Part shown: positions 7,561 to 14,604 of the stretch, in pieces
How positions within the stretch are numbered: position 1 is the stretch's first letter
How the letters are laid out: the number at the start of each line of letters is the position of its first letter
The notes under the pieces: generated by a model
Told to the model about the DNA's origin: nothing
Database searches by the model: none
Seen by the model: only the letters and a program-made list of their open reading frames with translations
Position numbers and translations under genes: made by a program
Origin: CAYTGM01 sp964437365
Lineage (GTDB): Bacteria; Sumerlaeota; Sumerlaeia; SLMS01
Length of the DNA: 64,000 bases
Direction of reading: 5' to 3'
Assembly: GCA_964437365.1 (NCBI GenBank)
Contig: CAYTGM010000005.1
Span: 179,865-243,864, forward strand

Positions 7561-8219
7561 ACGCAGTACTTGATGGTGGCCCGTCCTTTTCGCATATACA
7601 TGTGGAATTGAATCCGGGCGAAACAATTATCGCTGAAGCAGATGCCATGGCATCAATGGACGCTGACCTGGATATGGTGGCCAAAGCGAACGGTGGTTTT
7701 CTTGGCGGCCTTGCGAAGAAGTTCCTTGGTGGCGAGTCCTTTTTTGTGAATCACTTCACGAATAACACACAGGAACCCAAAAAAGTTACACTGGTTCAGG
7801 GCACACCTGGTGAGATCCGCCAGCACAATGTGGCCGACGGACCACTTTGCTTTCAACCCGGTGCATATATCTGTTCGACACCTGACGTAAAGCTCGGCGT
7901 GAAGTGGGCAGGATTCAGCTCACTTATCGGACGTGAGGGGCTTTTCAAACTGACCGCGACAGGCAGCTCGGGAACTGTCTGGTATGGTGCTTATGGTGCC
8001 TTGCTCGAGCGGGAGATTGACGGTGAATTCATTGTCGACACGAGTCATCTTGTTGCCTACGAACCTCAGATTAAATTGAAGGTTCAGCTGGCAGGTGGCA
8101 TCTTTTCCAGTTTCTTCGGTGGTGAAGGCCTTGTAACCCGCGTTGAAGGAAAAGGGAAGATTGTGATTCAAACAAGAAGTATCAGTGGTTTGGCCGGTTG
8201 GCTGAACCCAAGAGTATAG
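7557..8219 (+). CDS. AIM24 family protein, paralogue 1
   Basis: A 220-residue member of the AIM24 (TIGR00266) family, which folds as a trimeric beta-prism. Family hallmarks visible are VELNPGETIIAEADAMASMD near the N-terminus, GGESFFVNHFTN at about residue 57-68, a YICSTPDVKLGVKW strand, DTSHLVAYEP in the second half and GGEGLVTRVEGKGKIVIQT at the C-terminus. No catalytic residues are known for the family. In yeast mitochondria Aim24 supports MICOS and inner-membrane organisation, while bacterial roles are undefined. The ATG overlaps the M48 stop by four bases (ATGA), giving translational coupling. It is followed by two more paralogues. Confidence 0.9.
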   Translation: MNAVLDGGPSFSHIHVELNPGETIIAEADAMASMDADLDMVAKANGGFLGGLAKKFLGGESFFVNHFTNNTQEPKKVTLVQGTPGEIRQHNVADGPLCFQPGAYICSTPDVKLGVKWAGFSSLIGREGLFKLTATGSSGTVWYGAYGALLEREIDGEFIVDTSHLVAYEPQIKLKVQLAGGIFSSFFGGEGLVTRVEGKGKIVIQTRSISGLAGWLNPRV

Positions 8220-8253
8220 ATTAAGCTGATCGTATTAGAAAGGAAGATCATTC

Positions 8254-8931
8254 ATGCAGATTGAACTCTTACACCGGCCTGGCAATACGGCAGCGAAAGT
8301 GACCCTTCAGCCGAACGAGCACTTTACGGCGGAGGGTGGCTCCATGATTGCCATGAGCGGTGATATGCAAATAGAAACAACAACGATGAAGAAAGGCTCG
8401 GGGGGGCTTTTGAAAGCCGCGAAGCGCCTTCTCAGTGGTGAAAGTTTTTTCCTGAACCACTACACTGCAGGTGCTGGCGGAGGCGAAGTTTTTCTGGCAA
8501 CGGCACTGGCTGGCGACATGATGGAGTACGATCTTAATAATGAAACACTGATTGTTCAGTCGGGATCATACGTCGCTTCTGAACCGAACGTTGATATAGA
8601 CACCGGATGGCAGGGCTTCAAGTCGTTCTTTTCCGGCGAGAGTGTTTTCTGGGTGAAGCTGAGCGGCCAGGGCAAGGTACTTCTGAATTCCTTCGGGACC
8701 ATTTATCCGATCCAATTGAACGGAGCGCACATTGTAGATACGGGGCATATCGTTGCCTTCAATGAGACGCTGGACTTCAAGCTGTCCAAAGCGGGTAAGA
8801 GCTGGCTTTCTTCCATCCTTGGCGGTGAAGGCCTGGTATGCCGGTTTGAAGGACAGGGAACGGTCTGGTGTCAGTCTCACAACGCTTCTGGTTTTGGCAA
8901 AGTCCTCGGCCCGAACCTTCGACCTAGATAA
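8254..8931 (+). CDS. AIM24 family protein, paralogue 2
   Basis: A 225-residue AIM24 paralogue, preceded by AAGGAAG and separated by 34 bases from paralogue 1. Shared marks include VTLQPNEHFTAEGGSMIAMS, LLSGESFFLNHYTAG, YVASEPNVDIDTGWQGFKSF, VDTGHIVAFNETLDF and GGEGLVCRFEGQGTVWCQS. It is more like paralogue 3 than paralogue 1 in the YVAS.PNV and DTGHIVAF segments, suggesting successive duplications. No membrane helix or signal peptide is seen, so it is predicted soluble or peripheral at the inner face of the membrane. Confidence 0.9.
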   Translation: MQIELLHRPGNTAAKVTLQPNEHFTAEGGSMIAMSGDMQIETTTMKKGSGGLLKAAKRLLSGESFFLNHYTAGAGGGEVFLATALAGDMMEYDLNNETLIVQSGSYVASEPNVDIDTGWQGFKSFFSGESVFWVKLSGQGKVLLNSFGTIYPIQLNGAHIVDTGHIVAFNETLDFKLSKAGKSWLSSILGGEGLVCRFEGQGTVWCQSHNASGFGKVLGPNLRPR

Positions 8932-8973
8932 AACTTTGAACGATGAACGACTTTCGCAGATGGAGTATATAAG

Positions 8974-9657
8974 ATGAGCGCAGATCAGCAGTGTGAATAT
9001 CAATACAATATCCAGGGCCGCCCAGACTTCAGTTACCTGACGGTACAGATTCCTGCTAACCAGATGTTGAAGGTTGAAGCTTCTGCCATGGCGACCATGG
9101 ATACCAACATTAACATGAAGACAAAGATGAAGGGTGGGCTCGGACGCTTTCTAACTGGTGAGTCTCTTTTCATCAATGACTTTACGGCGGAAGGTGCACC
9201 CGGTGAAATCGGTATCGCTCCAGGGGCTCCGGGTGATCTTGAACACGTCTACCTAAACGGAAATACCATTTTTCTTCAGAACAGTGCCTACGTTGCCTCA
9301 ACACCAAACGTCTCTGTCGAGTCAAAGTGGCAAGGGATGATGAAAGGCTTCTTCTCTGGTGAATCATTATTCCTGATTCGTTGCTCTGGCCAGGGTGACC
9401 TCTGGTTCAATACTTTTGGTGCGATGATCGAAGTCGATGTAACAAGTGATTACGTTGTGGACACAGGACATATCGTGGCGTTTACAGAAGGCCTTGAATA
9501 TAATGTTCAGCGGGTTGGAGGCTACAAGTCGTTGTTCCTTTCAGGAGAAGGACTGGTCTGCCGATTCAGTGGATCTGGCAAGGTCTGGATTCAGACAAAG
9601 AAGGTTGGACCTATGGCGAGTTGGGTTTATCCCTACCGTCCGGTGAGTAATAACTGA
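8974..9657 (+). CDS. AIM24 family protein, paralogue 3
   Basis: A 227-residue AIM24 paralogue, 42 bases after paralogue 2, with GGAG 9 bases before the ATG. It shows VQIPANQMLKVEASAMATMD, LTGESLFINDFTAEG, YVASTPNVSVESKWQGMM, VDTGHIVAFTEGLEY and SGEGLVCRFSGSGKVWIQT. The family trimerises, so three encoded subunits could build a hetero-oligomer. This is inference from family knowledge and gene count. It closes the M48-AIM24 cluster, and nusB follows after 130 bases. Confidence 0.9.
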   Translation: MSADQQCEYQYNIQGRPDFSYLTVQIPANQMLKVEASAMATMDTNINMKTKMKGGLGRFLTGESLFINDFTAEGAPGEIGIAPGAPGDLEHVYLNGNTIFLQNSAYVASTPNVSVESKWQGMMKGFFSGESLFLIRCSGQGDLWFNTFGAMIEVDVTSDYVVDTGHIVAFTEGLEYNVQRVGGYKSLFLSGEGLVCRFSGSGKVWIQTKKVGPMASWVYPYRPVSNN

Positions 9658-9789
9658 TTCATTCCAGCAGCCTGACCAACAAGACCCTGCTTGACGCGGA
9701 ACCATCTGATCTACAAAACCACTTCCCTTCCATCGGGATAGATGGAGTTCTGGCCTGTCATGGGGCCATCGATCAGGAGTCAATCTTTC

Positions 9790-10470
9790 GTGAATTCCAA
9801 GAAAATTAAGAGATCGGAGTGTCGTGAAGCGGCGCTCCAGATTCTTTTTGCAGAATACTTTTCGGACCAGCAGATGGCTCGAGCCATTGCCGGGGTCGAG
9901 ATTTCGCAAACCATTGAATCTTTTCAAGATACACGCAAAGCTCTCAATGAGCACATTGCGGCTGCCACGCGCACGATTCGTGTGCTGGAGAAGGCCTCAG
10001 AAGCTCTTGAAGTAGTTGTGAAACCCGCTGAAGAGCGTAAGAGCAGGCCGGTAAGTGACTCGGCTGTTTCTTCGGTCGAACAGGTCGCCGCAAGCCGCGG
10101 TCAGCTTATCGAAGCACTCCAGAATTTGACGCAGGTCGTTCATAAGACCAGTGCTCTATTCGATAGTGATGGCTTTACCGTCCGACTTATTCAGACTTAT
10201 GATCGACGTCAGGAGCGAGTGAAGGATGTTCTTCAAAGGTGCCTTGAAGGGTGGAAGGTACGACGACTCACGCTAGAGGACAGTGCAGCTTTACGGTTAG
10301 GTGTGACTGAACTTCTGTTCTTCGAAGACGTTCCACCAAAGGTGATACTCAATGAATACATCGAACTGAGTCGAAAGTATGGCACCGATGAATCACCTAA
10401 ACTGGTCAACGGCGTCCTCGACAGGGTACTTCGAGACTTTCCTCGTGAAAAAGAAACCAAAGAAGGGTAA
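9790..10470 (+). CDS. nusB: NusB-type transcription antitermination factor, enlarged
   Basis: The C-terminal 70 residues carry the NusB core: LEDSAALRLGVTELLFFEDV, then KVILNEYIELSRKYG, then KLVNGVLDRVLRD. The N-terminal REAALQILFAEYF helix also matches. NusB binds boxA RNA with NusE (S10) to promote antitermination on rRNA operons. The protein is about 226 residues against roughly 140 for E. coli NusB. The extra 80 residues lie between the first helix and the core and are largely helical. I place the start at GTG 9790 because AGGAG lies ten bases upstream; an in-frame ATG at 9742 has no such site and would add 16 residues. The gene precedes a lipoprotein gene by 12 bases. Confidence 0.85.
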   Translation: MNSKKIKRSECREAALQILFAEYFSDQQMARAIAGVEISQTIESFQDTRKALNEHIAAATRTIRVLEKASEALEVVVKPAEERKSRPVSDSAVSSVEQVAASRGQLIEALQNLTQVVHKTSALFDSDGFTVRLIQTYDRRQERVKDVLQRCLEGWKVRRLTLEDSAALRLGVTELLFFEDVPPKVILNEYIELSRKYGTDESPKLVNGVLDRVLRDFPREKETKEG

Positions 10471-10482
10471 TCCCAGCGGTTG

Positions 10483-11373
10483 ATGCTGTGTAAAGCTTCG
10501 CGGAATTTTCGAACGACCTTATGTTTTCTGATCGTACTTTTGCCTTTGATCATCTCGGTAGGCTGCAGTACGAAAGAACCTCTCGATGGCTTAATTCAAG
10601 TTGAGGTCGAAGTACCGATCGAAGAGCAGCTCACAAGTCCAGGAGAGCAAAAGAGAATTCTTCCCTGGGATCAGCTGGTAATGAGTGAACGCTCTTCCTA
10701 TTCCCTGGATACAGTTCGAAGCTATCAGGAGAACGGCCTTTCTATCGGGCTGGCCACAGCAAAGGCACAGCTTTCAGCTCGGGATAAGGCAATCTCCAGT
10801 ATTAGAGACCGTCTATATCAACTTCCAGCAGCAGAGCCGGCGCCGGGAAATATAGACAGGCCCGATGTAGAAGCCTTCATTGAAACCAACCCTGCCGCCA
10901 GGCGCGTGGTTGAGGACCATCTGCGGGACCAGTGGGAATCACGCATACAGCATGATGGAGCGACCCATCAAGTTATTGTCTCCCTTTCGCTCAACAGGAT
11001 TGCCCAGGCTATTCTTGAAAGTGGCGGGGGGTTTTCTGAGACCGATACCATTGCGAAAGAATTAAACGCACGGTCGAGAGCCCGGAAAGAAGCCCTGGAT
11101 AGAGCAACCCAGGAACTTCTGGAAAAAGCACTGAATAAGCAGATTGACGGGATTGCACTGAACACATGGGCACAGGCAAAGCCGGATGCGAGCGAGCGAC
11201 TGATGGAAGCACTCCGGGATGCACAGATGATCAGCAGTTCTCAGACAACGACAAAAACTGGACGGAATGTCTGGAGAACGAGGATGGAAGTTGATATCTC
11301 ACCGTTGTTGGAAGAGGCGCGCGCAGACTTGAAAGATGCACGTAACCAACAAGAAAATGAGGTCATCAATTGA
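10483..11373 (+). CDS. Predicted lipoprotein, possibly LPP20-like
   Basis: About 296 residues starting with a lipoprotein signal: a hydrophobic run LCFLIVLLPLIISV followed by the lipobox ISVGC, so the mature protein would start at Cys near residue 28. The body is mainly helical and soluble. A segment in which Ala-rich helices carry 'ATAKAQLSARDKAISSIRDR' recalls the LPP20/DUF4384-type periplasmic domains, but I cannot assign it firmly. An adjacent TTG at 10480 is a possible alternative start. The stop overlaps the TTG start of the Maf gene (TTGA), so the genes are coupled. The function is unknown. Confidence 0.65.
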   Translation: MLCKASRNFRTTLCFLIVLLPLIISVGCSTKEPLDGLIQVEVEVPIEEQLTSPGEQKRILPWDQLVMSERSSYSLDTVRSYQENGLSIGLATAKAQLSARDKAISSIRDRLYQLPAAEPAPGNIDRPDVEAFIETNPAARRVVEDHLRDQWESRIQHDGATHQVIVSLSLNRIAQAILESGGGFSETDTIAKELNARSRARKEALDRATQELLEKALNKQIDGIALNTWAQAKPDASERLMEALRDAQMISSSQTTTKTGRNVWRTRMEVDISPLLEEARADLKDARNQQENEVIN

Positions 11374-11987
11374 AACTTGATAAGTTAATTCTCGCTTCAG
11401 GATCGCCGAGGCGCAGAGAAATCCTCGAAGAAATGGGACTTGCGATTGATGTTGTTCCAAGTGAGGTGGATGAGTCTTCAATCACCGCCGATCACCCACG
11501 AACTTTTGCTCTAAGAGCAGCTTATCTCAAGGCGCTGGATGTTGGAAAGAATTACGAATCAGATACATGGATTCTCGCGGCCGATACCGTGGTCACCCAG
11601 CAGATGCGTCTTTTTGGGAAACCAAGAGATGAAGTGGATGCTCGTAAAATGCTGGAGCGGTTTTCCGGCTCTTGCCACGAAGTGATTACTGGCGTGGCGC
11701 TGGCAAAAGGGGGAAGTCAGACGTGCTTCCTGGCAGCTGAGAAGACCCTGGTCTACTTTCGAGACCTGACCGAGTCCGATATCCTGCCTTACCTGGAAAC
11801 TGGTGAACCTTATGACAAGGCAGGAGCTTACGGTATTCAGGGCGAAGGAGGCAACCTTGTGAAGAGAATTGAGGGCGATTATTATAATGTGGTTGGATTG
11901 CCTTGCAAGACCGTTCTGGAACTCTTCGACGAGGCGGGCTTTGATGTTAATGCAAAGCCCTTAACTGTACCGGAGAGATGGAAATAA
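11370..11987 (+). CDS. maf: Maf family nucleoside triphosphate pyrophosphatase
   Basis: A 205-residue Maf/YhdE-type enzyme that hydrolyses non-canonical or excess nucleoside triphosphates (dTTP/UTP in the YhdE branch) to monophosphate and pyrophosphate. Visible family motifs are LILASGSPRRREILEEMGL at the N-terminus, the AADTVV metal-binding strand, GKPRDEVDARKML, and EPYDKAGAYGIQGEGG with a terminal GDYYNVVGLP. The start is TTG at 11370, overlapping the upstream stop as TTGA and preceded by GAGG eight bases away. It is the last gene of the nusB-lipoprotein-maf unit. Confidence 0.9.
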   Translation: MKLDKLILASGSPRRREILEEMGLAIDVVPSEVDESSITADHPRTFALRAAYLKALDVGKNYESDTWILAADTVVTQQMRLFGKPRDEVDARKMLERFSGSCHEVITGVALAKGGSQTCFLAAEKTLVYFRDLTESDILPYLETGEPYDKAGAYGIQGEGGNLVKRIEGDYYNVVGLPCKTVLELFDEAGFDVNAKPLTVPERWK

Positions 11988-12134
11988 GAGACGAGTTTGC
12001 CTCGGCCTGAACCTCGCTCACCCTTATTTCTCTTGCCCGAGCCACAGCGGAAGCCGTTAATGCCGCCGCTACTGATGCAAGATATTGTAAGACCAGATCC
12101 AGGACATTTATCCCTGAACAGGAGAGAATAAATC

Positions 12135-12650
12135 ATGGCAGAACGCACAGGATTAGTTACATTTAAAGGGAATGGAATGACTCTCAGCGGGTCGGGAGAA
12201 GTGAAAGAAGGGGACACAGTTCCTGAATTCACCGTGTCTACGACCCTTGTTGATGATGTGAAGATTTCTGATTATAAAGGGAAGAAAGTTATTCTGAACG
12301 TTGTTCCCTCACTTGATACTGGAATTTGTTCCATCCAAACGGCTCGATTCAATAAGGAAGCAGCCGCACTGGGAGATGATGTGGTGATTCTGACGATTAG
12401 CGTTGACCTTCCAGTTGCTCAAAAGCGCTGGTGCGAAGCCAACTCAGCTGATGCAATTGTGACGGCTTCAGATTACAAGCATCATGAATTTGGAGACAAA
12501 TTTGGTCTGCTCATCAAAGAACTGGGCGTTCTTGCCCGTGCTGTTTACGTGTTAGATCCAACTGGCAAAGTCAAGTATACTCAGCTTGTTGGAGAGGTTG
12601 CCGAGGAACCTGATTACGATTCAGCATTGAATGCACTGAAGTCAGCCTGA
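12135..12650 (+). CDS. tpx: Thiol peroxidase (atypical 2-Cys peroxiredoxin)
   Basis: A 171-residue Tpx. The peroxidatic cysteine lies in VVPSLDTGICSIQT (Cys65) and the resolving cysteine is Cys100 in KRWCEAN. The spacing of 35 is typical of Tpx, which reduces hydroperoxides and is recycled by thioredoxin. GLVTFKGNGMTLSG at the N-terminus and EPDYDSALNAL at the C-terminus also fit. AGGAGAG lies 9 bases before the ATG. The 147 bases upstream contain no gene. It is probably followed in the same transcript by the SDR, 40 bases later. Confidence 0.93.
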   Translation: MAERTGLVTFKGNGMTLSGSGEVKEGDTVPEFTVSTTLVDDVKISDYKGKKVILNVVPSLDTGICSIQTARFNKEAAALGDDVVILTISVDLPVAQKRWCEANSADAIVTASDYKHHEFGDKFGLLIKELGVLARAVYVLDPTGKVKYTQLVGEVAEEPDYDSALNALKSA

Positions 12651-12690
12651 AAAGGTACCTAATATATACAGGAGTATAAGAGCTCGTTTC

Positions 12691-13467
12691 ATGTCAACTA
12701 CTGCAGAAAAAACAAATACAAGGCCGGTTGTTGCTCCGGCAGATCGCCTGAAAGGCAAAGTGGCTTTGATTACCGGAGGCACCCGAGGAATCGGACTGGC
12801 CATCGCCAAAGCTTATGCTCTTGAAGGCGCCAAAGTTATCATCGCATCGCGTACTTCCTCCGAATTGAAGACCGCTTTAGGTGAACTGAAAGAACTTGGT
12901 GCAGACGCAACGGGCACAAAAGTTAATCTTAACAGCTGGGATTCCTGCAAAGGTCTTCATACCGGTGCTATTCGTACTTATGGCAAGGTTGATATTCTCG
13001 TCAATAATGCGGCAGTTCTTGGACCGAGAGAGTCTATACTCAAGTACCCCGTAGACGAATGGGATAAAGTGATGAGGACGAATACTGACGTTGTATTCTG
13101 GATGTCAAAAGCTGCACTTGGCAGCATGATTCCAGAAAACACGGGTTCAATTATTAACGTGATCAGTGGCGTGGCTTACAAAGGCCGGGCGAACTGGGGA
13201 GCCTACAGCGTTTCTAAAGCTGCGGTTGTGAACCTGACCGAAGTTCTCGCAGAAGAAGTCGCCACTTACAACATTCGTGTGAATGCTGTGAACCCTGGTC
13301 CTACTGCTACCTCCATGAGAGCCGAAGCTTTTCCTAAAGAAGATCCTGAGACTCTGCCCAAGGCAGAAGAAATCACCAATCCATTTATATACCTTGGATG
13401 TGACGTTTCCAAAGGCGTCAGTGGTTCTTCATTCGATGCGAAAGATTGGATTGGCCGCTCCTTTTAA
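12691..13467 (+). CDS. Short-chain dehydrogenase/reductase
   Basis: A 258-residue classical SDR. The Rossmann glycine motif is TGGTRGIG (residues 29-36), and the NNAA motif and the catalytic YSVSK (Tyr and Lys) are present. The segment after RVNAVNPGPTATSM is typical of the cofactor-binding end. The ASRTSS end of the second strand suggests NADP(H) preference, since Arg follows the strand; this is inference. A 20-residue N-terminal extension precedes the fold. The substrate cannot be predicted. A strong terminator follows, so it ends the tpx transcript. Confidence 0.9.
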   Translation: MSTTAEKTNTRPVVAPADRLKGKVALITGGTRGIGLAIAKAYALEGAKVIIASRTSSELKTALGELKELGADATGTKVNLNSWDSCKGLHTGAIRTYGKVDILVNNAAVLGPRESILKYPVDEWDKVMRTNTDVVFWMSKAALGSMIPENTGSIINVISGVAYKGRANWGAYSVSKAAVVNLTEVLAEEVATYNIRVNAVNPGPTATSMRAEAFPKEDPETLPKAEEITNPFIYLGCDVSKGVSGSSFDAKDWIGRSF

Positions 13468-13497
13468 TTCGATCCTCCCAAACGAATAAAATGCTCT

Positions 13498-13528
13498 CCC
13501 CACCCGAAATTCGGGTGGGGATTTTTTA
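13498..13528 (+). terminator. Intrinsic terminator after the SDR gene
   Basis: A GC-rich stem CCCCACCCGAA (13498-13508) pairs with TTCGGGTGGGG (13510-13520), followed by ATTTTTTACT. It is one of the clearest terminators in the window and separates the tpx-SDR unit from the carbamoyltransferase gene. Confidence 0.9.
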
Positions 13529-13615
13529 CTCATGGTCAAGAAACATGCTCATTGCTTCTCAGCAGAATCATGAGAACCTAGATGCGCACCTATTCATGCA
13601 AAAGGAAAATTTGGA

Positions 13616-14593
13616 ATGTCAAAATATTCAGATTTTGAAAAGCGAGATCTATTGTCAATCATGGACCTGGATTCAGCAGATATCCAGGAGATCTTTTCTC
13701 TCTCGTTCGACTTGAAACGAAAATGGGAGAACAGAGAACTAACGCCGGTATTGAAGGGCACGACTCTCGCCATGATATTTGAAAAGGCATCTTTGCGGAC
13801 TCGCTCAACCTTCGAAATCGGGATTTTTCAACTGGGGGGGATGTCTATCGATCTCAGTAATCTGAATATTGGTATGGGAACGCGGGAGTCTGTTGAAGAC
13901 ATCGCAAGGAACCTTGATCGCTGGTGCGACCTGATTATGATCCGTACCTTCGCACAACACCGCGCGGAAACGGTCGCCAAAGAGACAAAGGCACCTGTGA
14001 TCAATGCTCTGACAGACGAAGAGCATCCCTGCCAGGCACTCGGAGATTTCATGACCATCCTTTCTGTCACAGGAAACAAAGATTTGAAAAACTTCCCACT
14101 TGCTTATGTGGGAGATGGCAATAATGTGTGCCACTCACTGATGTGCCTTGGAGCTCTTCTCGGAATGGATATACGGATAGCCTCTCCCGATACGTATGAG
14201 CCGAAAGCGACCTACATCAAATGGGCACAAGACGAAGCCAGGGCTGCTGGAGGATCGGTTACTATATTCAGCGACCCCTATGAGGCAGTCAAAGGGGCAA
14301 GAGCAGTCTATACAGATATTTGGGCGAGCATGGGTCAGGAACATGAGCACCGGGAGAGAGTGAAAGTCTTTCTCCCCTACCAGGTCAATAAAGAGCTGAT
14401 GAATGCGGCCGCTCCGGGTGCCTTTGTCATGCATGACCTGCCCGCAAGACGAGGTGAAGAGATTACCGATGAAGTCATCGATGGAGAGAATTCGATAGTT
14501 TACGAACAGGCCGAACACCGCCTTCATATACAGAAAGGGATTATGGCCTGGCTGGCGAAAAGCGCTGGCGTCATTCCCTACAAAGATTCCTGA
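13616..14593 (+). CDS. argF: Ornithine carbamoyltransferase with altered HCLP motif
   Basis: A 325-residue aspartate/ornithine carbamoyltransferase-family protein. Carbamoyl phosphate site: FEKASLRTRSTFE (Ser59-Arg63), where SLRTR replaces the common STRTR. HPCQALGDF is at 137-145. The ornithine-loop motif normally written HCLPA(R/H)RG is HDLPARRGEEI here (His273, Asp274), so the conserved cysteine is aspartate. The rest, including VCHSLMCLGALLGMDI and the terminal AEHRLHIQKGIM, fits a catabolic/anabolic OTC that makes citrulline from ornithine. N-acetyl- or N-succinyl-ornithine transcarbamylases are less likely but are the alternative given the SLRTR box. No other arginine genes are adjacent. 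Confidence 0.85.
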   Translation: MSKYSDFEKRDLLSIMDLDSADIQEIFSLSFDLKRKWENRELTPVLKGTTLAMIFEKASLRTRSTFEIGIFQLGGMSIDLSNLNIGMGTRESVEDIARNLDRWCDLIMIRTFAQHRAETVAKETKAPVINALTDEEHPCQALGDFMTILSVTGNKDLKNFPLAYVGDGNNVCHSLMCLGALLGMDIRIASPDTYEPKATYIKWAQDEARAAGGSVTIFSDPYEAVKGARAVYTDIWASMGQEHEHRERVKVFLPYQVNKELMNAAAPGAFVMHDLPARRGEEITDEVIDGENSIVYEQAEHRLHIQKGIMAWLAKSAGVIPYKDS

Positions 14594-14604
14594 AATTAGT
14601 TTGA

